Assembly: GCF_014284335.1 (NCBI RefSeq) | Contig: NZ_JACOGF010000001.1 | Span: forward strand, 372,001-436,000 | Source of the DNA: Undibacterium hunanense | Lineage (GTDB): Bacteria; Pseudomonadota; Gammaproteobacteria; Burkholderiales; Burkholderiaceae_D | DNA length: 64,000 nucleotides | Reading direction: 5' to 3' | In this document: positions 9,553 to 18,802 of the stretch, one piece after another | How positions within the stretch are numbered: the first letter of the stretch is position 1 | Layout of the letters: every line of letters begins with the position of its first letter | Position numbers and translations under genes: made by a program | Notes under the pieces: generated by a model | What the model saw: only the letters and a program-made list of their open reading frames with translations | Told to the model about the DNA's origin: nothing | Databases searched by the model: none

Positions 9553-9644
9553 GATGTTTTTTTGGATGAAAAAATGAAATACCAATCTTGCTCACACCGC
9601 CTTGCAAACACAAGGCAGTATGAGCACCCAACATGCTACCCAGC

Positions 9645-10823
9645 TTAAACCACTTCAAACAATCCCGCTGCACCCTGACCACCGCCAATACACATGGTCA
9701 CCACGACATATTTCGCACCACGGCGCTTGCCTTCGATCAGGGCATGGCCTGTCAGACGCGCGCCTGACACACCGTAAGGATGGCCAACCGCAATCGCACC
9801 GCCGTTGACGTTCAGCTTGTCCATAGGAATGCCGAGTTTGTCTGCGCAATACAATACCTGTACCGCAAAAGCTTCATTCAGTTCCCACAAGCCGATATCT
9901 TCGACTTTCAAGCCGGCTTTTTTCAATAATTTTGGAATCGCAAATACCGGGCCTATGCCCATTTCATCCGGTTCACAGCCAGCAATCGCAAATCCACGGA
10001 AAATACCCAGTGGTTGCAAGCCCTTTGCTTCGGCCAGTTTGCTGTTCATCAAAATAGCGACCGATGCGCCATCAGAAAACTGGCTGGCATTGCCAGCAGT
10101 AATAACACCACCTGGGACGGCAGTACGGATTTTGGATACGCCTTCGAGTGTCGTATCAGCACGTATGCCTTCATCCGCAGAAATGGTGACTTCTTTGGTG
10201 ACCAACATACCGGTAGCCTTGTCTGCCACACCCATGACCGTAGTCATCGGCACGATTTCAGCATCAAACAAACCGGCAGCCTGTGCCGCAGCAGCGCGCA
10301 ACTGGCTTTGTACGCCGTATTCATCCTGACGTTCACGCGGAATGCCATAGCGTTTGGCAACAGTCTCTGCTGTTTGCAGCATAGGCCAATACACTTCTGG
10401 CTTGTGTTGCTTCAACCAGGTTTCCACGATCATGTGGCTATTGGCTTCATTTTGTACGCAAGAAATGGATTCAACACCGCCTGCTGCATAGATATCGCCT
10501 TCACCGGCAATAATACGTTGTGCTGCCAGCGCTATCGTCTGCAAGCCTGATGAGCAAAAACGGTTCACCGTCATACCGGCTGTGGTGACCGGGCAACCAC
10601 CACGCAAGGCAATCTGACGGGCAATATTGCTGCCGGTCGCGCCTTCTGGCGTGGCACAACCCATGATGACATCTTCCACTTCTGCCGCATCAATCTTGGC
10701 GCGCTGAATGGCAGCGTCGAGTACATGTCCGCCCATCGTGGCGCCATGTGTCATATTGAAAGCGCCCTTCCAGGATTTTGCCAGGCCGGTACGTGCGGTG
10801 GATACGATAACTGCATCAGACAT
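9645..10823 (-). CDS. Acetyl-CoA C-acyltransferase (thiolase)
   Basis: This 392-residue type I thiolase cleaves a 3-ketoacyl-CoA with CoA, or condenses two acyl-CoAs. The acyl-accepting Cys lies in [10 protein letters not shown] near residue 90. The His base is in [14 protein letters not shown] and the second catalytic Cys in [11 protein letters not shown] near the C-terminus. NEAFAVQ is also present. It is the promoter-proximal gene of the eleven-gene cluster, with a good RBS (AGGAG), and faces a divergent MFS transporter. FadA/AtoB-like; chain-length preference cannot be read from sequence. Confidence 0.93.
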   Translation of the reverse strand: MSDAVIVSTARTGLAKSWKGAFNMTHGATMGGHVLDAAIQRAKIDAAEVEDVIMGCATPEGATGSNIARQIALRGGCPVTTAGMTVNRFCSSGLQTIALAAQRIIAGEGDIYAAGGVESISCVQNEANSHMIVETWLKQHKPEVYWPMLQTAETVAKRYGIPRERQDEYGVQSQLRAAAAQAAGLFDAEIVPMTTVMGVADKATGMLVTKEVTISADEGIRADTTLEGVSKIRTAVPGGVITAGNASQFSDGASVAILMNSKLAEAKGLQPLGIFRGFAIAGCEPDEMGIGPVFAIPKLLKKAGLKVEDIGLWELNEAFAVQVLYCADKLGIPMDKLNVNGGAIAVGHPYGVSGARLTGHALIEGKRRGAKYVVVTMCIGGGQGAAGLFEVV

Positions 10824-11054
10824 GTAGATCTCCTATGGTGTAAGTATTTTATAGTGCAGCGCTATTGTGCAACGCTGTAGTGCAGGTATTGCCTGCCGGC
10901 ATGGCCCGGGACACCGATATTACAAGCATCCCTGTTGCAATCCTGCCCGCCCAAACCCTTCATCAGCATACATTTGCATTCCTGCCTGAACTTGCTCCAT
11001 CCCGACGACCGATGAAGTCAGTTCAAGCTCAAAAACTAGAATATCACAATTTAG

Positions 11055-11068
11055 TACGACCGTTCGTA
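11055..11068. promoter_or_regulatory. Inverted repeat TACGA-CCGT-TCGTA, candidate TetR-type operator
   Basis: Perfect 5-base arms flank a 4-base spacer. It resembles the CGAACG-type palindromes bound by TetR regulators of acyl-CoA catabolism. It lies about 230 bp from each flanking start, so it could serve either promoter. Confidence 0.4.
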
Positions 11069-11133
11069 AATTTATTGAATTCCATTTTACGCCCAAATAC
11101 CGTTATTTATTGAACACCTTATTAATATCATTC

Positions 11134-11174
11134 GTAAGTTTCTGTAAGTTTCGAGCAAGCGTGCCGTAAGTTTC
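11134..11174 (+). repeat. Three direct copies of GTAAGTTTC
   Basis: Copies begin at 11134, 11144 and 11166, at spacings of 10 and 22 bases, i.e. one and about two helical turns. This arrangement is typical of activator-binding arrays. No matching regulator is identified here. Confidence 0.45.
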
Positions 11175-11292
11175 AACTTGCACACTTTGCTTGCAATAAA
11201 AAAATGTTGAAATAATCATCGAATTTTTCCGATCCATTTTCCAGCGCATTTTTATTAAGCACACTTAACTATACTTAAAACAGGAGACAAGC

Positions 11293-12957
11293 ATGGCGAC
11301 AGCACCTATCGCAACGTCAGGCAGCATGACGGCAGAAGAACGCAAGGTTATCTTTGCGTCTTCGCTGGGCACCGTTTTTGAATGGTACGATTTTTACCTG
11401 TACGGCTCACTCGCATCCATTATTGCCAAACAGTTCTTTGCTGGCACTGACCCCAACACCGCGTTCATTTTCGCCCTGCTGGCATTTGCCGCCGGTTTCA
11501 TTGTCCGTCCTTTCGGCGCCCTGGTGTTTGGTCGCCTTGGAGACATGATAGGTCGTAAATACACCTTCCTGGTCACCATTCTGATCATGGGTGGTTCTAC
11601 TTTCTGTGTAGGCTTGTTGCCCAACTATGAAAGCATAGGCATTGCCGCACCGGTTATCCTGATCTCCCTGCGTATTCTGCAAGGTCTGGCACTGGGTGGT
11701 GAATATGGCGGCGCAGCAACTTATGTGGCAGAACATGCGCCACACGGTAAGCGCGGCTCTTTCACTGCATGGATCCAAACCACAGCGACACTGGGTCTGT
11801 TCTTGTCCCTGATGGTGATTCTGGGTACACGTACTGCCATCGGCGAAGAAGAATTCAGCGCCTGGGGCTGGCGTGTTCCTTTCCTGGTATCGGTTTTCCT
11901 GCTGGCAATTTCTGTCTGGATCCGTTTGTCCATGAATGAATCCCCTGCTTTCGCCAAAATGAAGGCCGAAGGCAAAACTTCCAAAGCGCCTCTGACAGAA
12001 TCTTTCGGTCAATGGAAAAACCTGAAAATTGTTATCCTGGCATTGCTGGGACTGACAGCAGGTCAGGCTGTGGTCTGGTACACAGGTCAGTTCTATGCCC
12101 TGTTCTTCCTGCAGCAAACCCTGAAAGTCGATGGTGCAACAGCCAATATCCTGATCGCGGCATCCCTGCTCATCGGTACACCGTTCTTCCTTGTATTCGG
12201 TTCTCTGTCTGACAAGATCGGCCGCAAACCCATTATCCTGGCAGGCTGCCTGATTGCTGCACTCACCTACTTCCCGATTTTCAGCGCCCTGACACACTAT
12301 GCCAATCCAGCGCTGGAAGCAGCTCTGAAAAACGCTCCAGTGGTTGTTACAGCTGATCCTGATGATTGCCAGTTCCAGTTCAACCCTACCGGCACGAAGA
12401 AATTCACTTCTTCATGCGATATCGTTAAAGCAAAACTGGCTGCTGCATCGGTCAACTACTCAAATGAAGCAGCTCCTGCAGGCACCATCGCTTCCGTCAA
12501 AGTCGGCGACAAGGTCATTGCTTCGTACAATGCCAAAGGTTTGCCAAAAGACGAAGCCACTGCCAAAGACAAGGCTTTCTCCAAAGAACTGGCCGACTCC
12601 ATCAAGGCAGCCGGTTATCCACCTAAAGCAGATCCTGCACAAATCAACAAGCCTATGGTGTTGTTGTTGCTGTTCATCCTGGTGCTGTATGTGACCATGG
12701 TATATGGCCCTATCGCTGCCATGCTGGTTGAAATGTTCCCAACCCGTATCCGCTACACATCCATGTCCCTGCCTTACCATATCGGTAACGGCTGGTTTGG
12801 TGGCTTGCTGCCAACCACGGCATTTGCGCTGGTGGCATTCAAGGGCGATATTTACTATGGCCTCTGGTACCCTATCGTGATTGCAGTAGCAACCTTCATC
12901 ATCGGTATGTTGTTCGTCAAGGAAACCAAAGACAACGATATCTATGCAGCGGATTAA
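11293..12957 (+). CDS. MFS transporter, metabolite:H+ symporter (MHS) family
   Basis: This 554-residue inner-membrane symporter has about twelve hydrophobic segments. The TM2-TM3 loop motif GRLGDMIGRK and its repeat GSLSDKIGRKP in the second half are MFS hallmarks, and EWYDFYLYG near the N-terminus is typical of the MHS (ProP/KgtP/ShiA) group. Family members are usually about 430 residues. Here an insertion of roughly 115 hydrophilic residues (336-452) with two Cys separates two transmembrane segments. Its divergent position suggests it imports the compound degraded by the 0.2-10.8 kb cluster, probably a carboxylate. Substrate unknown. Confidence 0.88.
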   Translation: MATAPIATSGSMTAEERKVIFASSLGTVFEWYDFYLYGSLASIIAKQFFAGTDPNTAFIFALLAFAAGFIVRPFGALVFGRLGDMIGRKYTFLVTILIMGGSTFCVGLLPNYESIGIAAPVILISLRILQGLALGGEYGGAATYVAEHAPHGKRGSFTAWIQTTATLGLFLSLMVILGTRTAIGEEEFSAWGWRVPFLVSVFLLAISVWIRLSMNESPAFAKMKAEGKTSKAPLTESFGQWKNLKIVILALLGLTAGQAVVWYTGQFYALFFLQQTLKVDGATANILIAASLLIGTPFFLVFGSLSDKIGRKPIILAGCLIAALTYFPIFSALTHYANPALEAALKNAPVVVTADPDDCQFQFNPTGTKKFTSSCDIVKAKLAAASVNYSNEAAPAGTIASVKVGDKVIASYNAKGLPKDEATAKDKAFSKELADSIKAAGYPPKADPAQINKPMVLLLLFILVLYVTMVYGPIAAMLVEMFPTRIRYTSMSLPYHIGNGWFGGLLPTTAFALVAFKGDIYYGLWYPIVIAVATFIIGMLFVKETKDNDIYAAD

Positions 12958-13000
12958 ACTGCACTGATCAGTACTAAACAGTACTAAAGTCAATCAAATA

Positions 13001-13036
13001 AAAAGCCCGGCAAACTTCATGTTTGCCGGGCTTTTT
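13001..13036 (+). terminator. Rho-independent terminator after the MFS gene
   Basis: A stem of GCCCGGCAAAC and its complement closes a TTCAT loop and is followed by five T on the plus strand. The A-run on the other side makes it possibly bidirectional; the ldcA gene ends at 13061 on the minus strand. Confidence 0.9.
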
Positions 13037-13060
13037 CGCATTCGGTCACAAACCAAATTG

Positions 13061-13963
13061 TTACCAGCTATACCGCATGTCCAGGCGTGCCGCGCCTGCT
13101 GTAACCGTCAATTCCGCATCACTGCCCACCACCAGACTGGCTCTGGTGCGTATATGCCCAAAGGGCAAGCCGGTAATGACTGGTATATCAATGATGCTGC
13201 GCAGATAAGCCAGCATCGCATCAAAATCATAGCCATTGTCATGCGGGGCCAGCTTGTAAGCAGAAAAATTACCCAGGATGATGGCTTTCTGTTTGTTCAG
13301 CACACCGGCAAAATGCAGTTGCAACAGCATGCGCTCAATACGGTAAGGGTGTTCACCAATATCTTCCAGAAACAAAATTCCATCCTGCACTTCGGCCCAG
13401 AAAGGTGTGCCCACTGCATGGGTCAGCATGGCCAGATTACCGCCCCACAAGCGCCCGTTCAGTGCTACATCTTCATGCGTAGTCTGGAACTCTACTGTAT
13501 GGGATGTGTTGCTGATGCTCGCCTTGAATTGTGCCAGGGTATAGTCGCATGGCTGCTCACGGGTAAAATCATCGCACAACATGGGGCCGGCAAGACTGTT
13601 ACGGTTACGTGCCAGCATCGCCAGATGGATGAGAGTGAAATCGCTATATCCGACAAAGCATTTACCACTATGCGCCAGCAAATCCAGATCAAGATGCGGC
13701 ATCAGCCGGGACATGCCATAACTGCCACGCAGGGCCATGACGATTTGCACATCCGGGTTTTGGGCAGCTTCATGCATCTGCTGCACGCGTTCAACATCGG
13801 TGGCACCAAAGCGTTGGAATTTTTGCGCCGGCTGGTAATAGCTATGTACCTTGAAACCCTGCTCTGCCAGCAATGCCAGCCCGCGCTCTACTGCCACGTC
13901 ATCCAGAGGAGCACCACTGGGTGCAACAACGGCAATGCCAGGCTGTTCTTTTATCTCTTGCAT
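13061..13963 (-). CDS. ldcA: Muramoyltetrapeptide (LD-)carboxypeptidase, S66 family
   Basis: This protein of about 300 residues removes the terminal D-Ala from tetrapeptide stems during cytoplasmic murein recycling. The nucleophilic Ser is in MALRGSYGMSRL, the Glu in FLEDIGEHPYRIE and the His in GLPFGHI, completing the Ser-Glu-His triad. I chose the ATG at 13963 (start MQEIKEQPG). The frame is open further to 14062, but that part is a low-complexity His/Thr/Gln stretch unlike the family. It is the last gene after queE-queD-tadA. Confidence 0.92.
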   Translation of the reverse strand: MQEIKEQPGIAVVAPSGAPLDDVAVERGLALLAEQGFKVHSYYQPAQKFQRFGATDVERVQQMHEAAQNPDVQIVMALRGSYGMSRLMPHLDLDLLAHSGKCFVGYSDFTLIHLAMLARNRNSLAGPMLCDDFTREQPCDYTLAQFKASISNTSHTVEFQTTHEDVALNGRLWGGNLAMLTHAVGTPFWAEVQDGILFLEDIGEHPYRIERMLLQLHFAGVLNKQKAIILGNFSAYKLAPHDNGYDFDAMLAYLRSIIDIPVITGLPFGHIRTRASLVVGSDAELTVTAGAARLDMRYSW

Positions 13964-14045
13964 AGGAATATTGTCAGTGTGGATGAAGACTTGGTCGGCC
14001 TGTGTCTGCCTACTTGTATGCTTATTTGTGTGCTTGTGCGCCTGC

Positions 14046-15022
<977 letters not shown>

Positions 15023-15028
15023 GAAAAC

Positions 15029-15664
15029 TCAAGGAATCTGTAATAGTTTATGGGTTTGCAAGCTCAGCTTCCATTGCGGATGCTGTTTGCAGAATTCAAT
15101 TGCAAGACGCAAATTATCGTCTCTTAAAGGGCCATCCATGGCTTGTACAAAGTAATGTTCAAAATCAAGATTTGCATATGCTGCCATATCCTGCCCAAAC
15201 TGCGGGATCACGACTTTTAACTCACTACCCTGGCGTACCACCAGTTCTGAGCCCATTTTGGGGCTGACGCAAATCCAGTCCACACCCGCCGGTACCGGCA
15301 AGGTCCCATTGGTTTCTATGGCAATTTCAAAACCAGCTGCATGCATGGCATCAATCAGGGCGGCATCCAGTTGCAACAAGGGTTCGCCACCGGTAAACAC
15401 TACATACTTACTGGCAGTATAGGACAAGGGCCACAAAGCGTTGATCGTAGCAGCCAAGGCTTCTGCTGCCTTGAACTTGCCGCCGCCCTCGCCATTTGTG
15501 CCGACAAAATCGGTATCACAGAACTGGCAAACCGCCGTCGATCTGTCCTCTTCCCGCCCCGACCATAAATTGCAGCCAGAAAAACGGCAAAACACTGCCG
15601 GGCGCCCGGCATGATTGCCCTCGCCCTGTAGAGTATAAAAAATTTCTTTGACGCTATAAGTCAC
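15029..15664 (-). CDS. queE: 7-carboxy-7-deazaguanine synthase (radical SAM)
   Basis: This 211-residue QueE rearranges 6-carboxytetrahydropterin to 7-carboxy-7-deazaguanine. The [4Fe-4S] cysteines are Cys31, Cys46 and Cys49 (C-x14-C-x2-C, the expanded QueE spacing rather than CX3CX2C). The N-terminal YTLQGEG and VFTGGEP are typical. The start codon is GTG at 15664, in a good context (GGGAATAAGAC). It is first in the queE-queD-tadA-ldcA operon; QueC and QueF are not in the window. Confidence 0.95.
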   Translation of the reverse strand: MTYSVKEIFYTLQGEGNHAGRPAVFCRFSGCNLWSGREEDRSTAVCQFCDTDFVGTNGEGGGKFKAAEALAATINALWPLSYTASKYVVFTGGEPLLQLDAALIDAMHAAGFEIAIETNGTLPVPAGVDWICVSPKMGSELVVRQGSELKVVIPQFGQDMAAYANLDFEHYFVQAMDGPLRDDNLRLAIEFCKQHPQWKLSLQTHKLLQIP

Positions 15665-16074
15665 GTCTTATTCCCGCATGATTGTCAGCAGCGACTTTGA
15701 AGGCTGCACAGGCAAGGCTTTTGACAAAGCCGCTCTCTTTTACATTGCATGAAAAATGCAATATATGAAATTTTATCGCGTTTTTGGAACGCAAAAGGGA
15801 GACATGATACCACGGAGCAGCTTATTGGCCTTCTGACTTTGGCGCAGCGCTTGCGTAATCAGGCGAGGTTTTTGTATTTTATTATTTAAAAAACATTGAA
15901 CTCATTCAACAAAAAATAGTTTAACCCGATAACAAACGGGCAAAACAATGGGGGCTTAACGGATGCCCTCATGAGCGACTGCCGACATACAGCCAAATGC
16001 ATGATGGCAGGCTTCGTGCACGCAACCATGAAACATGGCTTGCGTTGGCTGTATTTTCACGGACAGACAAGTGT
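15665..16074. other. Gene-free stretch with several inverted repeats
   Basis: This 410 bp region separates queE from the accessory three-gene unit. It holds the queE promoter region, including a small hairpin TTGCAT-GAAAA-ATGCAA near 15745-15761. It also holds the palindromes at 15989-16083 annotated below. No ORF here is convincing. Confidence 0.5.
15989..16053. repeat. Nested palindrome at the 3' end of the accessory operon
   Basis: Outer arms TACAGCCAA (15989-15997) and TTGGCTGTA (16045-16053) are perfect complements. Within them lies a second hairpin, CGCAACCATG / CATGGcTTGCG, with an AAA loop (16021-16044). There is no T-run, so it is not a simple terminator. It might be an end of a small mobile or REP-like element. 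Confidence 0.5.
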
Positions 16075-16083
16075 CTACTGTCC
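16061..16083 (-). terminator. Hairpin overlapping the stop codon of the 522-residue gene
   Basis: GGACAG and CTGTCC arms with inner AGACA/TGTCT form a nearly complete hairpin across the stop codon at 16075-16077. It may stabilise the mRNA end or help termination; no U-tract follows. Confidence 0.4.
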
Positions 16084-17643
16084 GAGCGGTGTTCGCTTCC
16101 ATTTCGCTGTACCATTTAACTCTTTACCGTCGTATTTTTGTCCGCCCACTCCTATAGTGCCAACAAAAAGGTTGTCTGCGCGTTCATTTGAGTGCGCCAG
16201 ATAAAGACCCTGAATAAAAAAAGCTCCGCTCCATGGTGCATTCTCGGCCCTGGTTGGTTTTTTTATAATGCCGCCACCCACTTTTGGCCGGTCGCTATCG
16301 CTTGCCTGATACGACATCCAAAAACTGATTGCATTTTCCTTCACAATTTCGCCGGGTGGTCTGTCAATCTGGGACTCTGCCGTTTTTTGAACCACTTCCT
16401 TCATGAATTTATCTTCAAATGAAAGTGCCTTGGGATTACACACGAAATCTCGATTCGTTATCGCAAACTGAATTGTCTGGTTAGGCAGGCAGGGATCAAT
16501 TAGGGGCCATCCAAGCAGAACGGCTCCAGGCAGAGCAACGCTGCCAGTAAATTGCTCTTTATTCGAAGGAAATCCTTTAATAGCGCCAATAAGACCAATC
16601 ATGGGCGAGCGTCCTTCCTGGGCAGCAACAGGCCATCGCCAGTGACTGTGAAGCGCATGTGGCGCTCCCGGAGTTGAAGACAGACGATCATACGAACTCC
16701 AGAAATGGATATTATCCCAGGTAGTAGGCGCAATCTTCGGCGGAGTATCCTCAGTAAGTGTACCGGGCATGCCCTTTACAAGGCCATAACTGCATATTTC
16801 ATATTTAACAGGTTTTTCATATCCGGTAAACAATGCGTCCAGGCTCATACCGTAACTCACTTCTCCATCACGAAAAATACCCGCCGATGTTGGTTTGGTG
16901 GTGTTTTTTAAACGAGAGATCGCATTTGCCGATGGGTCTGACGCAGATCCGTCATAGACGAAATCAAGACCAACATCCAGTTGATAATCAATGCGAATTT
17001 GCTCTATCGCTTTACAGTTGGTATGAAACTCAATTAAGGGAAAAAATCTTGCTGCCTCCAATGTTCCTGTAGGTTCATGTGGCGGATTTTTGCCGTAATT
17101 AGTAAACAAATACTTTTGAATAACAACGAGGTACTCATCCTCTTTCAGTGCACTCAGAGCACTGGTCGGTCCAACAAGTATATATGCGGCACTAACATGT
17201 CCACACACTGCGGTGTTATGGTAGGGAAACGCTGCGTTTGACGCCTTGGATATTTTTTCTTTTACCTTAGATGGCAGATTTAAATTTTCTACCGAGTTGT
17301 AATACACGGCAGGTTTATGCAACGCTTGTTTGCCTTTCGTGTTTGCAGGCTTGGTGTGATCACCACCTATGCTGAAATAGCAGAGCTTGAATTCTGGAGT
17401 ACCCAGACTCAAGGACTTCCACTCCAGATTACTGGGTGGATAACTCACTTCAGATGTTGACGCCGCTGTTTTAATAAAAATATGATCAGCCGCGACCAAC
17501 GAAGCCAAGCCATAAAGATCATGGCTAATATGTCGAAGCTTGAGTCCGCCTGGCGGAGGCAGCATGTCATTCCGCACGTCAAGCTCCGTCAACCAGAGCC
17601 CCATCAATACTTTGATTTTATGTATGGCGTCATGCGGCATCAT
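16075..17643 (-). CDS. Unrecognised 522-residue protein (third gene of accessory unit)
   Basis: I do not recognise this protein. It has no signal peptide or membrane segment and looks like a mixed beta-rich globular protein. Aromatic- and His-rich segments are conspicuous (TWDNIHFWSSYDR near residue 313 and ALHSHWRWPVAA near 330). It begins MM, 8 bp after the end of the preceding gene, with AGGG just upstream, so it is almost certainly co-transcribed. The C-terminus is basic. Codon use is less GC-biased than in the neighbouring que genes. Its two partners are also unrecognised, so no function is proposed. Confidence 0.75.
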   Translation of the reverse strand: MMPHDAIHKIKVLMGLWLTELDVRNDMLPPPGGLKLRHISHDLYGLASLVAADHIFIKTAASTSEVSYPPSNLEWKSLSLGTPEFKLCYFSIGGDHTKPANTKGKQALHKPAVYYNSVENLNLPSKVKEKISKASNAAFPYHNTAVCGHVSAAYILVGPTSALSALKEDEYLVVIQKYLFTNYGKNPPHEPTGTLEAARFFPLIEFHTNCKAIEQIRIDYQLDVGLDFVYDGSASDPSANAISRLKNTTKPTSAGIFRDGEVSYGMSLDALFTGYEKPVKYEICSYGLVKGMPGTLTEDTPPKIAPTTWDNIHFWSSYDRLSSTPGAPHALHSHWRWPVAAQEGRSPMIGLIGAIKGFPSNKEQFTGSVALPGAVLLGWPLIDPCLPNQTIQFAITNRDFVCNPKALSFEDKFMKEVVQKTAESQIDRPPGEIVKENAISFWMSYQASDSDRPKVGGGIIKKPTRAENAPWSGAFFIQGLYLAHSNERADNLFVGTIGVGGQKYDGKELNGTAKWKRTPLGQ

Positions 17644-17651
17644 GTTGGCCC

Positions 17652-18677
17652 TTATACCAGCGCTGGTGAAGTGTTGCGGACTGTTCCGCTTTCTGACGCA
17701 AACGGAACAATCACTATTTGTCCGGTGTGCGCAGTAAGTTCAAGGACGGTATCAACAACCGACAACAGCACATGAAAGTATCCTGGACCAAGGCGTACAC
17801 TATTGCCCAAGACATCGCCTGAGACACTTGCATCTGTATTTGCTGACAAATTCAGGATGTTCCATTCGCAGCGAAACGAGCCACTTCCACCAAACACTGC
17901 CGCGTCGAGCCTGGCTTGCCCGTCAGCCGGCATAACATCAATGCCCGCAGCCAAAGAAAAGCGTGTTGCCGGAATCAGCACCAGTTCGTCCTCATCCGGA
18001 ATAGCATAGTTGGGGGCGAGCACTGTTTGATGCGCATCGTCCAGCGCATAGACGAGAATGCTTTTTTGACTGACCTCACCAGACGTATCCTTGAATGCCA
18101 GAAGCTCGCAAGGCATGATAGCCCCGGTGAACACCGGAACTTGCAGGCTTACCGACAAGACGCTGCAGCCCTTGCCAATTCCGATGTCACCGACACTGCA
18201 CAAACGGACGTCCACATAGGCACCCAACAGTGGCGCAAGATGACTGGCGTCACCCAGTTGTTGCGACCTCTCAGAGATTGGAATATCAATCCCAAATTTC
18301 ACCAGCCAGTGCTCAGGCATGACACCCAAAGTTGCCGGCATTTTGGCGGATGTCATTGATCTAGGGCTTGTTGGAATAAAAAGTGTCAGGCGCGGCGGCA
18401 ATACACGACGAAGCTGGGTATCAAGTGAAGCCAGAAATTTTACCGCCACATCTTTGGCCTGGTCCGAAGTCATCAGACAGGGAATGGATTGTTCACTGAA
18501 CAGCAATTGCGTAGAAATCGCGTGACAGTGATTATTGCTATCAATAGTCAGTCGAAATCCATCTCCGGGCGCGACACCCATTGCAGCTTGAAATACAGGT
18601 GTCAACACTTTATGAAACTCGTTCAATGCCCCAGTTGTCGCCAGTTGATATGCTTTTACCTGTGTTTTTACCTGCAT
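17652..18677 (-). CDS. Unrecognised ~341-residue protein (second gene of accessory unit)
   Basis: I do not recognise this protein. The ATG at 18677 is chosen because AAGGTG lies 9 bases upstream; the frame is open to 18941 but that part overlaps the end of the 909-residue gene and reads as non-protein-like. An ATG at 18728 is an alternative. The protein seems to be mostly beta strands with a few short helices, no signal peptide and no membrane segment. The C-terminal third (residues 230-341) looks like an immunoglobulin-like or PKD-like beta sandwich (FGGSGSFRCEWNIL, then GPGYFHVLLSVVDTV). That is a weak inference. Confidence 0.7.
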   Translation of the reverse strand: MQVKTQVKAYQLATTGALNEFHKVLTPVFQAAMGVAPGDGFRLTIDSNNHCHAISTQLLFSEQSIPCLMTSDQAKDVAVKFLASLDTQLRRVLPPRLTLFIPTSPRSMTSAKMPATLGVMPEHWLVKFGIDIPISERSQQLGDASHLAPLLGAYVDVRLCSVGDIGIGKGCSVLSVSLQVPVFTGAIMPCELLAFKDTSGEVSQKSILVYALDDAHQTVLAPNYAIPDEDELVLIPATRFSLAAGIDVMPADGQARLDAAVFGGSGSFRCEWNILNLSANTDASVSGDVLGNSVRLGPGYFHVLLSVVDTVLELTAHTGQIVIVPFASESGTVRNTSPALV

Positions 18678-18802
18678 GATGCGTGTCACCTTGTTTGAAG
18701 CGCACTGTAGTACACGAAAAACAAACATCGGCACGAGCTGGTAGAACTCATTACCGAAGTTTGTCTGAACCTTAACCCGACTGAAACAACGATAGCCCCG
18801 GA

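Larger units (their letters stand above)
10824..11292. promoter_or_regulatory. Divergent regulatory region between thiolase operon and MFS transporter
   Basis: This 469 bp gene-free, AT-rich stretch must hold both promoters. It contains a TetR-type inverted repeat (11055-11068) and three copies of GTAAGTTTC (11134-11174), annotated separately. The transporter has a strong AGGAG just before its ATG. No regulator gene is adjacent, so the controlling protein must be encoded elsewhere. Confidence 0.6.

Noticed and set aside
11407..12297. 296-codon minus-strand frame over the MFS gene
   Set aside because: Cys/Gln/Arg-rich shadow, no domain; the plus-strand transporter is clear.
15665..15830. PreQ1 riboswitch upstream of queE
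   Set aside because: Only a short stem (TTGCAT/ATGCAA) is visible. The A-rich tail and pseudoknot pairing of preQ1-I, or the larger preQ1-II fold, are not apparent.
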